NCBI GenBank assembly: GCA_020726505.1
Contig: JAHLEZ010000015.1
Coordinates: 1,240,001-1,304,000, forward strand
Length of the DNA stretch: 64,000 nt
Reading direction: 5' to 3'
DNA from: Leptodontidium sp. MPI-SDFR-AT-0119
Taxonomy: Eukaryota; Ascomycota; Leotiomycetes; Helotiales; Leptodontidiaceae
In this document: piece by piece, positions 1-12,436 of the stretch
Layout of the letters: the number at the start of each line of letters is the position of its first letter
How positions within the stretch are numbered: the stretch's first letter is position 1
Made by a program: the position numbers and the translations under genes
Notes under the pieces: generated by a model
What the model was told of the DNA's origin: nothing
The model's database searches: none
Seen by the model: the letters and a program-made list of their open reading frames with translations, nothing else

Positions 1-1
1 C

Positions 2-2511
2 TCCCTCGATTCGAAGCACTTCTCTTCGACGTCCAAGAAAGCCTCACAACATTCATCCGAGAACAAAAAGGTGATTACAAAGCAAACAACTGGTGACTGC
101 TGCTCCAATGAGAATCCAATCCTTGCTCCCATTGTAGAAAGCCAAGAGACCCCAGATCCTGTTCCAAGTACGATATTCCTCAATTGATTCCATTTTCTCG
201 TGTCGAAGCTGACTGATGATATCCTCAACCACAGCTGTCGTTACTGTCGAACGAGCTGCAGCCGCAAAAGTATTCTTCGAAACGCATTACAATCATGTAA
301 CTTCTGGGGTATTGACGCCTCGCTCTATTCGTCGAAGGCAACTGGAAGGTGCTCTCTACCACGAACCCAATCTAACTCCTGAGGAGCAAAATGAGCTGCG
401 TCGAGCCTGGGCACAAGAGGAGACTGTGAGTTTTTCTGTCCTGAATGTCCTAAGGCCCTCTGGGAGGTGTTCTATACTCTTTTTGCGATAAATCTTGCAA
501 TTGTTGACTTCCCCACCACCCAGGATCATCTTCGAGAGACGCGGGTCATGAAAGTCCGTGCCGGGAATGCCTTGAGAGGCAAAGATATCACGAGTTCCCG
601 CTACGAGGTTGTGAAGGTTCTGGGCAAAGGCAGCTTTGGGGTTGTCCGCCTGGTTAGGGAGAAAGCCGACAACACTTCTTCGGCCAGTCCAGAAAAGAAA
701 CGAGAGATCTACGCCATGAAGGTGATCCGAAAGTCCGACATGCTGCGTAATAGTCAGGAAGGACATCTTCGGGCCGAGCGAGATTTTCTTGTCGCTGCCG
801 AGGGCTCTCGCTGGTAAGTTTCGATGTTTGATATTCTACTCAAGAGGTTGCCGTTTCCTGACTCAAGTTGACGACATGTTGGATGCCGAGCCGGGAGCAG
901 AATTCTTGTGCCATATTCTACTTGGAACCTTAACTTACGAGAATAGGGTCGTGCCACTCATTGCAAGCTTTCAGGACCTAAACAATTTATACCTTGTCAT
1001 GGACTACATGCCCGGAGGCGATTTTCTGGGACTTCTGATTCGGGACAACGTCCTATCTGAAGCTGTCACTAAGTGGTATATTGCCGAGATGATTGTCTGT
1101 ATTGAGGAGGCACATTCCCTTCGTTGGATTCATCGAGACGTCAAACCTGACAATTTCCTCATTTCAGCTTCAGGGCACCTCAAGATTTCGGATTTCGGCC
1201 TGGCATTTGATGGGCATTGGTCGCATGACCAGGCATACTTCAACAACCACCGGTATTCTCTCCTGGCCAAGTTAGGTATAAGTATCGAGGGTGATAGTAT
1301 CGATATCAAAGAGGGTCGAACGCTTGCCTCTGCCTTGAAGCTCGGCCAAGGCACGGCTCCAAGTACCGGAAAGGACCAGCGACATGAGCGAAACTCATCG
1401 AACAGCATGGATAATGGCGAAGGGATCCTCAATTGGCGTAACAGGTACAGTAACAGGACACTCGCCAGATCCGTCGTAGGAACGAGCCAATATATGGCTC
1501 CTGAAGTGGTGCGAGGGGACATGTATGATGGCAGATGTGACTGGTGGAGTGTTGCGGTCATCCTTTATGAGGTAAGAACTCTTCCAAATATGCCTTTAAC
1601 TCTACTCAAGATTGATTGTTTATGGTAGTGCTTGTACGGGCATACTCCTTTTCTTGCAGAAGAGGGTGGAAGACAGCAAACGAAGCTCAACATTCTGGTA
1701 AGATTTCTCCCACTTCAACCTCGGAGTTCGAGACTGAGTGTTGTAGGACCACAAAAGCACATTCAACTTCCCCCACAAGCCGATTGTCAGTAAGAGATGT
1801 CAGGATCTCATTCGCAGCATCATCCAAGACAAGAGTACTCGACTTTGCTCGAGGCGGTACAGAATGAAGGATCATCCATCGACATCGCATCATGTTCAGG
1901 ACTATGCTGGCCGCTATGTTTTCCCCAATGATGCTGAGGAAATCAAAGCTCACAAATGGTTCCGAGATATTCAATGGGATCGCCTTCACATGATGGTACC
2001 CCCATTTGTTCCGAACATCAAGTCCGTCGACGACACGCACTACTTCGATGAAGAGGATCCAATCTCGGACTTTTCCGAGTCCATCTCTGGTCCACCACCG
2101 ACTGCAAATGAGATTTCGGATGCTCTCAAGCCTTTCAATAGGGAGATTCAGGTTCTAGCAAAAGGATTTGTGGAACGCCCCCATGACTCGGTTAAACTGA
2201 GGAAGGCCGAGCGCGAGATTGATGCGTTCGCAATGTGTGATGAGCAAAAAGAGTACCTCAAGGCATTTGTCAAGCATTATGGACGCAAAGAGAAGAAAAG
2301 ACCTCGGGACCGATTATTGAGAGACAAGGATACAGCACCAAAGGTTCTCGAATTGAGGAAGCGGGGTGCATTCTTAGGCTACACCTATCGAAGGTTCCGA
2401 CCAAATCGAGATAGTTTCTTTCGAACTGGGTCGATCAGACAAGGGTCTCTTGCTAGAAGTACAAGCGGCAAGAGGGCAGTCTGGCACCGAGCAAGATTGA
2501 GCATACACTGA
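2..2511 (+). CDS. NDR-family AGC serine/threonine protein kinase (5' end outside window)
   Basis: Six exons are visible: <2-167, 235-425, 524-813, 947-1571, 1629-1697, 1747-2511, giving at least 701 codons. After a Ser-rich N-terminus comes the basic, helical NDR N-terminal region (TVERAAAAKVFFETHY; in NDR kinases this binds Mob coactivators). The kinase core has the glycine loop LGKGSFG, AMK lysine, HRDVKPDN, DFG, and MAPEVV. A long insert lies between DFG and the activation loop ARSVVGTSQY, as is typical of NDR/LATS kinases, and the C-tail ends in the hydrophobic motif FLGYTYRRF with its phosphorylatable Thr (near 2370-2400). The insert sequence differs from what I know of Cbk1/COT1 and Dbf2/Sid2, so it may be the third, Ppk35-like NDR class; that subfamily call is inference. 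All catalytic residues are present, so it should be active in morphogenesis or cell-cycle signalling. Convergent with the TVP23 gene. Confidence 0.9.
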
Positions 2512-3013
2512 TCCAGACGGAGATATGGTGAGTTTCCGAGGTTGGCGCAACCGCCATGAGATCAATTGGTTGCGCAATGCTGTGCGATGGAGGGTATCAT
2601 TCTGAAGTGAACAACTCGGACACTCACCAAGCAGTTTGCACATTCAATTGAAGAGGAATAGAAAAAAACCAAAAGACATAAAGTAGCCACTTGATAAATG
2701 TGCAGCAAGCAACCCTCGAAAGTGCAAGCAGAAGTCGATATCCTTCCCACTTGAGACAGCCTTAAAGAGACTCAATTTAACATAATGATCGGGACCAAGA
2801 CAGTAACCGGACTAGTGATAGAAATGGACATTTTGGATTTGAAATTCTTCGAAACCATGTCAGAAAAGACCCACATACCATGTCGCCAAAAACAATTCTA
2901 CTCGCCCAAGCCCAATCCATAGAAGTGCACCCGTCTGTTGTTGTCACAAGTATCATACACCCCTTTTCCTTTCCTCTGTTCCTCATTCTTCGTCCTTCAA
3001 GACATCGAATTAT
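2512..3013. other. Convergent 3' intergenic region
   Basis: About 500 bp between the stop codons of the kinase and the TVP23 gene, presumably their 3' UTRs. I see no supported gene or RNA in it. Confidence 0.6.
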
Positions 3014-3846
3014 TCAACCCCTGGAAAAGAACCTCCCAATCATACCACTCGCCAGATTCCCCGCAATGCCTCCAGAGTACATGGCACTACCCGCCATATT
3101 AGACGCCTGGCCAAACTTATCGCATCTCGAGAAGGCGAGGGTATTCGTGACCGTCAGACTCAGTGCGATAGCTATATACACATGTTAGCTCTATCCATCA
3201 CTCAACTGTCCTACCAGACCAGAATGAAACAAGAGACAAAACACACCAACCAACGTCAACCAAATAAACTCAAAGCTGAAGATCGCCACAAAAGCCAGGG
3301 CTACCCAGAGCAGCGGCTGCGAGTACAAGGCAATCCAGAAGAACCGGCTGTCGGTCGCGTTTATGACCTTCACGGCCGGGTCGGACGACTCGAATACCCA
3401 GTGCGAGTCCCCCGTCTGCGCGTCGACTTCGTTCCACCACCGTAGTCCGACGAGGCGCCGCCCGGCGATGTTCTTGAGATAGTAGAAGTCGGCGGCAAGG
3501 AGGAGGATGGTGATGATGAATATTAGGACGCTGGTGGAAGAGAGGAGTTAGTGGATGTTTGGAATGACTGGGCTGGAGTCTCGTCGCAAAGCTCCCTAGG
3601 CCGAGGAAAGGAAGGGAGAAAGGGAACGTACAAGTTCTCTGTAAACAATAATCCGAATAGATACACCAGTAAACTCGCTGCAAAGATATCTAGTCAGCTC
3701 CTTCTCTCTCCCTTCATCCATCTATTCATTCATTTCAGGCCACATCAGCACTCACAGATGCGGAAACCGAGGAAACACAGTAGCGTGATGGGATGTGAGG
3801 ATAATCTCCAGCTCAGCGAGCCCTGCGGCGTTTGACTTCCTTCCAT
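3014..3846 (-). CDS. TVP23: Golgi membrane protein TVP23
   Basis: Four exons on the minus strand: 3846-3756, 3677-3632, 3530-3247, 3171-3014, giving 192 residues, the usual size for the family. The start is the ATG just before [15 protein letters not shown]. Family signatures seen are [14 protein letters not shown], the highly conserved [17 protein letters not shown], the DSHWVFES segment, [17 protein letters not shown] and the end [12 protein letters not shown]. About four hydrophobic membrane spans are visible. In yeast, Tvp23 is a late Golgi/tethered-vesicle integral protein that works in vesicle trafficking; location here is inferred by homology. The gene is head-to-head with the CitE-like gene (335 bp apart). 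All four exons join in phase with canonical splice sites and no lesion. Confidence 0.95.
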
Positions 3847-4181
3847 CGTTGTTCGGTGCGTGGGGTTGTGAGAGGGTGGATGTTGAAAGTGTTGAAGCTG
3901 GACCCGGTGCTGGGAGCCGCGTAGGTGGTTACGCTCGAAGAAGCTACAGTAGCTTGAGCCCCTGTCCTGTCTCGCCAAGCATGCTAGAGGGGAGCGCAAC
4001 TTCGTAAGGCTGACATTTAGCCTTGCCGTGCTGGACCGAGCTTCTAGTTATTCCCGAGGGGAAGGGAGGGGTTGACTTCATGTCAATACCTTAATATATC
4101 CTCAACTTTCCAACCTCAAATCTCGAATTGACGCTTTCTAATTCAGAATCTGATCCATGATACCCAATTGATATCTGCAAT
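3847..4181. promoter_or_regulatory. Shared divergent promoter of TVP23 and the CitE-like gene
   Basis: The 335 bp between two opposing start codons must hold both upstream regions. A short AT-rich patch (ttaatatatcc) lies near 4091-4101. No specific factor site is called. Confidence 0.5.
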
Positions 4182-5313
4182 ATGTCTACATCCAGTATCC
4201 TCCGTCGTGCTCTTTTATATGGTACCAATCCCCCCCCTAGCCCTCAGCCTTCGAAGTCCTCCCCGAACATCAGATATCCACTTACACTTCCTTTCTCTAC
4301 TATATCTTACCCTCCCCAAAATCTCACGAAAGTAAACATACACAACTAACACCTACAAAGTCCCAGCATCCTCTCCCAAATTCCTCCAAAAATCCCTCTC
4401 CCTCCCCCCTCTCGACACAGTATCCTACGACCTCGAAGACAGCGTAACGCCCTCTCAGAAACCACTCGCTCGAAAAGCCCTCCTAGAATTCCTCTCCACG
4501 CCCACCAGACCAACCAACATCTCCGAACTCTCCGTACGCATCAACGCCGTCTCATCAGGTCTCGCACTAGACGATCTAACAACAGTCCTGCAAGCGAAAC
4601 ACCTCGATGCCATCGTCGTGCCGAAGGTGAATAAAGCGGCAGATCTACGCTTCGTAACGGACGTGTTGAGACATCAATTACCCTCACGGCATGGGAGTAA
4701 TGGGAAAGTGGCATCAAAAGGGAAAGGAGAAGGAGAAGGACAAGACCCAATAAAAATCATAGCCCTAATCGAAAGTGCCGAAGCCATAATGAACCTCCCC
4801 TCCATCTGCGCCGCCTCGCCCTACCTCAGCGGTCTAATCTTCGCCGCCGAAGACTTCGCGCTCGACCTCTCCCTGACCCGTTCGCCCTCCCTAACAGAAT
4901 TCCTCTACGCGCGCTCCGCCATCGTGACAGCCGCGCGAGCGTACAACTTACCCTCGACAATCGACTTGGTATGTACGAGTTTCCGGGGGGAGGAGGGGAA
5001 GAGGAGGTTGCAGGAGGAGTGTGAGCAGGGGAGGGGGTTGGGGTTTAATGGGAAGCAGTGTATTCATCCGAGTCAGGTTGAGGGCGTGCAGAGGGCGTTT
5101 GCGCCGGGGGAGAAGGAGGTCGAGTGGGCTGTTAGGGTGGTGGTTGCGGATGGGAAGGCGGATGGGGAGGGGAGGGGGGCGTGGACGATGGATGGGAAGA
5201 TGATTGATGTGCCTGTTGTGGGGAAGGCGAGGAGTGTGGTGGAGAGGGCGGAGAGGTGTGGGTTTGATGTTGAGGCGTTGAGGGAGAAGTGGAAGGGTCA
5301 GGAGCCGGAGTAG
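4182..5313 (+). CDS. CitE/CLYBL-like lyase (HpcH/HpaI aldolase family)
   Basis: Two exons, 4182-4221 and 4361-5313, encode 330 residues. The intron splits the first conserved motif (LLYVPASSPKFLQKSL). Then follow DTVSYDLEDSV (acidic metal/substrate site of CitE-type lyases), VPKV, IALIESAEAIMNLP, FAAEDFALDL (second acidic metal-binding patch) and GFNGKQCIHPSQV. This order matches citrate lyase beta subunit-like proteins; the animal member CLYBL is a mitochondrial citramalyl-CoA lyase. A (3S)-citramalyl-CoA or malyl-CoA lyase role is likely, but the exact acyl-CoA substrate cannot be read from sequence. The first residues (MSTSSILRRALLY) are basic and amphipathic, consistent with a short mitochondrial presequence. 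The last third of the gene is strikingly G-rich on the plus strand. Convergent with the gene at 5554-8732, 240 bp apart. Confidence 0.85.
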
Positions 5314-5553
5314 AGGTGTTTGTTTATAGCGAGATACTTGGGATGTATATAATAGCTGGTACTTGAGGATGGACGGATGATTACGAATTCAAAACGCTCA
5401 TAGATGACGACTCAATGGCAGATTCAAGAAAGCACAATCATGAGGAGACGATCGTACATGAGTATTGATTTGTAAAAACTACCAACTAATATCTAAAAGT
5501 AAGCATTCTCTCTCAATGGCATATCATGTAGTTCCAAAACCAACAGTATCTCG

Positions 5554-8500
5554 TCAGTACTGCCGGTGAGGTTGCCGAAATCCGTTGTTAAGAGGATCAG
5601 CCTGGGGATGATAGCCGCCATATTCAATACCTTGGTGCGTCGATTGGTGAGGCGCAGAGTAAGCCTGTTCCTCGTACATATTTTCGTTCTCATGGTAATA
5701 GTTTTGGACCTCAAGCATATTGTGATCATCAAAGTTTTGGCTGACACCATGCGCCTCGGAATTCCACTCTCTAAGCCCATTGAAACTTTCGGTATCTAAG
5801 TTGTCAATGTCTCTTTCGTATGCTTGGTCCATTGCTTGATCGTTGCTGTGATTAAATGTGTGGTCGTGCTGAGCAAAATATGGGGCGTGTTGCGGATCTC
5901 CGTACCCAGGGTCTTCATCATAGACGGGCGGTTCAACACCGAAAGGCTCCCAAGACGGCCTATCCACTGCATTCCATGAGCTTTCATATGCGAACGGGTG
6001 AGATGGCGTTTCTGTCTGCATTTGACGCAAGTAGAGTGACCCGGCCCCAGCCACAGGTGGCAATCTGATAGGTCCAGCAGTGCTGCTTCCAAGGGAATTG
6101 CCCAACCAAGGCCCTCTGATCGGAAAACCAAGATAGGTTCCATTGCTGTTGCCCCCAGCATTCATTTGATCCATTTCTTGCACTGCTTGATTGCTTGCTT
6201 GGGTTTGTTGTTGAAGTTGACTTCCAAACTGGTTTTGATTGTTGTTGTTCCAGGCTGCATTTAAGCGAGGCTGGCCTGGCTCCAGAGCTGTATTCAAGCC
6301 CTCTTGTCCTTCTGGAAAAGGGGCTTCCCCGTGGCCAGGAGAGTGCTCATGAGAGTCTTCGTATATTGTTGGAAGAGAAGGGTTTGAAGCTCTGCTCAAA
6401 AGTGGTCGATGAGCGGAATTCGCAAAAATCTTTGGTTCGCCAGCGGTTGAGGAATCTTGGTTCAGTGGAGACTTGTTAGTGGGCTCCAGAATTGAAATTC
6501 TGCCATCTCGTTCTTCATCATACGGCGCAGTTGCATCTCGAAGAACTGGTACTGCTGTGGATGGTCTGTTGGGCATTTTGACGCGAGAGTTCTTTGCGAT
6601 CTGTTCACGGCTGGGAGGCGTGGATTTAGGTTGCTGTGCTCTATCAGTCTGCATCGCTGCAGCGGATGTTTGCTGGCTGTGATTGACGGCAGTTGGATCC
6701 TCGCGCCAACCAATCGTAGAATCGAACCGTTCAATGACGATCCGTTTCCGGGTTGTGCCATGATTGTCGGTTTCTCTGGTCTGATTTTGGGATGAAAGTC
6801 TTTCTGGTAACTCATCTCGAGCATCGCGTCTCGAAGAATCTCGCAGTGCTTCCTCTCTGCTCTGTACACAGACTTCAGATATTTTTGTTCCGGTTCCAAC
6901 TTCTGAAGGGCCGGTCATTGCAGTTAATTCTCTCTCACTCGGGTTCCCATATTGAGTAGCATGTGGCTTGGGAGCTCGTGTTGTATACGTACCGGGAGAT
7001 GTATTCGCCCGATTCAAGCGAGTAGCTCTTTCAATACCAGTATCTCTGAAGATGCCGGTCTTTTCGATGGAACGCCGGACTGAATCAGGGGTCATACTAC
7101 CGGGTCTCTGATAAAAGTTACCGTGAAGTGATGTGGGAGCAGGAGATCTCTGACTTTCGGACCAAGACACATAAGTCATAGCTTTGCCTGAAACTCTACT
7201 CGTGGAGCCAGGGATGTTTATGGAGCGACTGATCTTCGGAGAAGCGCTGTAACTGTGGCCTCCTTGGTATCTATTAGATGACCCATCTGCTTGAAGTCTT
7301 CCCTCTGGACCAGGGTAAGATCCACAAGGCTCCGAGGGTCTGTGAAGTATTGTGTCCCGTTCGGACTCGAGTTGCTTGGCGTATAGAGAATGCTCTTTCC
7401 TGGCAACGTCGGATGGTGGACCACCTTGATTGGGAGACACTTCCTGTAATGGCGCCCTGTTTGGCTTGAAAAAGCTCGAAATCTCATTTTGCACTTTTGA
7501 CGCCCTCTTCTTCTCCTTTTCTCGAGATTTTGACTTGACCTTGTCCCCCGAATCAATTTGTTGATGCGTCCTTGATTGCCGAAGAAATTCCATTTCAGAA
7601 AATGCAAGGTCGGGTACTGCATCAGATCAGCAAGAATTTCTCCTGCACGGTAGGCGAGTGCCCTTACTTCCTCGACGTCTTGCAGGGGATGAAGCCCGGC
7701 CATTGTTGAACAACCCAGGACCTTGGGATGGGCGTATCTACAGCCGTCAGTCTATTTCTAATTTTGATTGAGAGCGCACCTACGGTCAAACGATCTTGGG
7801 CAATACTTTTAGAGCTGAAATTCTGCATCAGCTCCTCCCCAGCTTTCCTTGCTGCTTTCTTGCGGTCCCCTCTTTTCTCTCGTTTCTTCCTGCTTGACTT
7901 CTCGACTGCGATCTTTCCCTGCTTCTTCTCTTTTTTCCTCGGCTCATATCGATCTTCACGTGTCTTGTGACGTGCTCTCTTCTCGAAAGTCTCCTTGGGA
8001 GGGCTTGGTGTAGCTGGGTGACTGGAGAGTCCCGAATCTGACGACGCAACCTTTTGCTTCTTCCGAGGCGTAGTCGGCTGGTTCTCTGGTCGCCTCGGCG
8101 ATATAGACCTGGGATCATCTTGCTTCCACTGATGTGATTGAGGTCTGATTGGTACCTCTAACAACGAGCTATCCGATGACGAATCATGCTTTCTCTTCCT
8201 CTTCGAAGGTCCAGGTGCAATTGCTAGGTTCCGAGGGGTACGACGGGATGGGTGTTCAGCATGTGCTACTCTATTCCATTCTTGATCTGAGAAGTGTGAT
8301 GTCAGCAAGAGGGGTTCGCTTCTGCTTAGGACTGCGAGATTCTGATATGAACTCACTGGAAGTCTCCCGTGTTACGAGCCCCTCGCCTTGATTGGTATCA
8401 CATTCAGTCTGTGCAAGCCATCTCCGAACATAATCGCTATCTCCGCTCAACGCCATTTCAAGGTTTTCCTTGGGCAGCTTCGCAGTTGGATAACCTGGAC

Positions 8501-8732
8501 GAGCTTCCGCCCTCGAGGGATCCTTGTGAGCTCGACGATCTAGATCTTTCGAGCTGCGGTGATGTTCCCGTCTATGATGGTCCTTGGAGACTTTGGACAT
8601 GGTTCGTGACCCAGCACCGCGTGCTTCCGACGGGTGATGCCTCTCCATATCGTCAGCTTGGTTGAAGGAGAAACTTTCGGGGCTTTGGCATACTTCCTCC
8701 GGATATCTATTGATAGACGGAACACTCGCCAA
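5554..8732 (-). CDS. Large disordered nuclear-type protein with a PIP-box motif, function unknown
   Basis: Four exons on the minus strand, 8732-8357, 8286-7784, 7737-7668 and 7616-5554, give 1003 residues with all phases consistent. Almost the whole protein is low-complexity and charged or polar. The first 290 residues are rich in Arg, Lys, Ser and Pro with several basic clusters (SKRKRKH, SRKKREKRGDRKKAARK) that look like nuclear localisation signals. A short better-ordered block follows (NNGRASSPARRRG, then PDLAFSEMEFLRQSR, across the two short introns). Residues 359-366 read QNEISSFF, an exact match to the PCNA-interacting consensus QxxIxxFF, preceded and followed by Lys. The C-terminal 550 residues are Asn/Gln/Gly/Tyr-rich. 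I do not recognise the family. A PCNA-linked DNA replication or repair role is inferred from the motif only. The start is the first in-frame ATG of the open exon. Confidence 0.8.
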
Positions 8733-10713
8733 AGTATCGTCCTTTGATAGTTCGGTAGGCAGTGGTTACGCAAAGAGTTGGAGTTTAAAATGGTTCAAAG
8801 GCAAGGCTGGGTGGGAAGGTTCGAGGCACTGGCTCCGCTATTGTAGAGTAGGTAGTTACGCATATCGCGCCTGCCCAACTCCTGTGTCTACCTACCAACC
8901 TTACCTAGGCAATGTAAGATCATCCCGCAACTGCCAGTTGAGCTTTGTACCAGAGACTCCCCATAGTGCAAGATTTTGGAGCATAACTGGGTATAGTAGT
9001 CTGAACATAACGCCACCTGAGCGTTGCGTTTGATTGTAAGAGCAAAAGAGAATTGAAAGCGAAGTTTCAAGCCCATATCCCTCTAGTTCATCCTTCCTGA
9101 TACAGACCAATCACCACCCAGATGGAGGTCTCTGACTTTTATGGTGTCCCTGCATAAGAACTGGCCATGGGACAGCTCGCATGGCTGGCCTGGCCTCGCA
9201 TGGCATACAGTTAGTTACATGGTAGGATGCAGTGAGATTTCTGAAGATGACGGCAGCGAAGTTAAACGGCGGTGTGGATCGGCTACAGCCCTACGAGTTT
9301 TCCAGCGATCATACCATGCAGCATGGGCTATCTTGCCTGTACAGTACCATGCAGTACATGTAACTCTCCAGACAGTCTTCTTGGAAATGGGATCTGAACG
9401 TGTCGAATCCCTATCCGCAAGGGGTTCCTAGTTATACCTAAGTGAAGTCCTGGGTAGGTATTCCCAAATGAGGTCCAAGTTAGGTAGGCTTTCCAGGTTC
9501 AAGTGAGGCTATCACATGATGCGTAGTCAATGCGAGAATCGCTGTCAAGGTTGTGAGCTGCCACGACAGCTGTGAATCCGCGGGAGGGGATTGGACGTTA
9601 CGCAAGATCTGCGAATAGCTGACTGTATGTCCCAGCTTCTTGGAACTTCCTTACATCAACACCAAAGCTCGTTGGATATCTTATTGTCAAGCAGCCACTG
9701 AGCATATCAGCTTGACACTGCACTAGAGGGAGTAAGGCAGGACAGGACAGGGCAGGTAATCAAAAGTAAGGACGCATAAGTCGAAGCTAGCTGTCTTGAG
9801 AAGACTTCAACTCAAGGCGAATTCTGGTGCGATCAGTGGCTGGATTCCGAAAGTCAAAGTGTCTGTCAATCAAGCACCTATCCGGTCGGCTTATCTTGCA
9901 TCTTTGCTTCCCTTTCCTCTTCTCTCGTCTGCATGTCGGTCATGCCATGCCGCGTCATGATAGTCCGCAGTCTTGATGCTTCCTGAGTAAGGTTCTGCAA
10001 GCTGACGGGGACGGGAATAAGAGTGAAATAGGTAGGTTTGGTTTGGGAGCGAGCACGAAAGGCCGAAAAACGAGATCGATGGCAATAGGGTTCAAACCTT
10101 ACTTGTGACTTGCTTGACCTGCGTGTGTACGATGTGAAGCACAGCAGAGAGCCACACCCACACACATGCCTGACCTGCCGATGCCGATGCAGGCAGGAGA
10201 GAGAGGAGAAGGGCCAACATTTTTCCATTCTATTTTTCCTTCTCAGCCCAGCCCAGCCCGCACCTCGGAAGGGAAGCCAAACTTGGAGCTAGTTGCTAGT
10301 GTCGCGCTACTTTAGCGTCGTCTTATCGATAAGGGGGGCAATCCCGACCCCACCTCTGGCTCCGCTTCCCTTTGGTTCGTTCCAACTGCTTTGCGCTGCC
10401 CTGTGCTGCTCTGCCCGATCCACAGCATTGGACCCTGTGTGGCGAGGTTGTTGGAACCCTGTTCTGGAGCGGAATTAGTTGATCCAGACTCCACATACTG
10501 ACTTGGCTGCAAGAAGGGAATGGAACAAAGATAGAAATGGGACAGGAAAGGAAGGACAGAGTGAGATGGAGAGCGGAAAGCAAAGCTACAGTATGAGGAA
10601 GCGCTAATCGAACAAGAGGACGGGAGTGAGTGAGTGACTGACCAACTGACTTACCAAGGCCGCCTGCTTGTTTTTGATCAACTTCTTCTCGTTAATATCT
10701 GCGCCTATCTCTT

Positions 10714-10738
10714 GTTTCTTTCTTTCTTTCTTTCTTTC

Positions 10739-10769
<31 letters not shown>

Positions 10770-10770
10770 T
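10714..10770. repeat. (TTTC)n/(TC)n microsatellite
   Basis: Perfect TTTC repeats pass directly into a TC dinucleotide run. Pyrimidine-rich on the plus strand, non-coding. Confidence 0.95.
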
Positions 10771-10991
10771 TGGCGAGTGCGATAGAGTTAGAGGTACTGT
10801 AGAGGTCCGGTATCTCATGCTCCAGCCCAGCCCAGCTCAGCCCAGCCCACCTTACCTTTTTTGCTACCCCTCCTCTGCCCATTACTCGACGTCTCTCCCA
10901 AGCCTCAACTGGACCCCACCCCGCTAAACTCACCTCACCTCACATCCTTTCCATTCCCTACCATTCGCTTCCCTCAATTCAATTCTCCCTC

Positions 10992-11091
10992 CCAATCCAA
11001 TCCAATCCAATCCAATCCAATCTAATCCAATCCAATCCCATCCCATCCCATCCCATCCCATCCCATCCCATCCCATCCCATCCCATCCCCC
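10992..11091. repeat. (CCAAT)n then (CCCAT)n pentanucleotide tandem repeat
   Basis: About 100 bp of 5-bp units: first CCAAT-type units, then CCCAT units after one base change. Each CCAAT unit is also a core CCAAT-box sequence, but the tandem layout suggests slippage expansion rather than selected factor sites. Confidence 0.95.
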
Positions 11092-12411
11092 ATCACATCC
11101 ATCACCTCACACCCACACACCGAGACGAGGGGGGCGGATAATTGTGAGCCTATCCCAACCCATCCCGCTCATCCTTGCCACCATCGGAGCAAGCAAGCCA
11201 AAAAAGAAAGGGCAAAACGCAAACAGCACCTGTTCGCAGACAAAGCTGCATTGCATCGACCTGCCTGCCTACCTGCCTGTGTTAAGGTCCCTATGGCCAT
11301 TTGGTCACATCTTCATCATACTGACTAACCCTCCCAGCCTGCAGATTTAGGCGTGATGCCGGAGCATCGTCACCCTTCTAGCCCGCCTGGATACGGAGTT
11401 GGAGTCGCAGTCGCAGTCTGGTGGCCTTTGATCGAGAGAAAGTGATTGGATCTTCATCGATGCTTCAAACGCTGGCCCATGGCCATATCAAGGCCTGGTG
11501 GGTGTCATCGGCCTACTACTCTCCCCAGATTCGGTGCCCTACAGGATGTGTTGACTGCCGTCGATACCACATAACGGTATGCTGTCATCGCTAATGAGCC
11601 GCCGAGGCCACAGCTTGCTTGCTCCGTAGACTGGAAAGAGGTCCAGATGCGTCTGATGCCAGATTTTCGCCCTTGCACGCTCATGGAGCTGCAGCTACAT
11701 AGTTAGGTAGGTGAGGTATGCTGCTCCCGGTATGATATGCTGTGCTATGCGATCCTATGCCCTGCTATGCCAGATGGAGAAACCAAGAATGCACAGGCCG
11801 AAATGCGCTCCAATCGAGCGCCACAGGCCAACCAGTAAGGTACCAAAGAATCGAGCGGGTCTTAGAGTTGACATTGGACTTGACTTCAGCCGGGTTGGCT
11901 TGGTCTGGCGGACCGCCTGTCCAGCCCAGTGTCCTATGGTGTCTGCTTGCCGCTTTCATCACCTAGGTATTTTTTACCATGCCATGCCTACTGTGTTATG
12001 CCTTGCACACCACACATCTTCAAGCCGCGATCCACTGCTCTGCTCTGCTCTCTGTCCTTGAGCCGGCCTCTACGCGGCGTGAGGTTTATGTCCGCAGGAG
12101 TGACGAGCTCATTGGATTGGAGGAGCAACCTTGCTGCCACACTCATCCACACCCACACCCACACTAACCCCGGCATCAAGCAACCCACCCCACTTAGATG
12201 CTTCTCAAATCCTCACTTGCTGGCTGCTCAGTTTCGTAAAAGCATGAGGCATGTAGGTAGAAAAAGCCATCGAGCCATAATTCAATTCGCTCCCCTGTCA
12301 ATAATAATTGGCAGGCAGGAGCTCGCAAGCTTGGGCAGCAGCAGAAGGTCTGTTAAGCAAACAAGCAAGCACGCACGCAAACAAGCACAGCGCTCCGCAG
12401 CAGTGAAAGGT

Positions 12412-12436
12412 AGGCAGGCAGGCAGGCAGGCAGGCA
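12412..12436. repeat. (GGCA)n microsatellite
   Basis: Six tandem GGCA units in the gene-free region upstream of the RRM gene. Confidence 0.9.

Noticed and set aside
10714..11091. Possible CRISPR-like array
   Set aside because: Repeats are 2-5 bp microsatellites without spacers; the genome is fungal.
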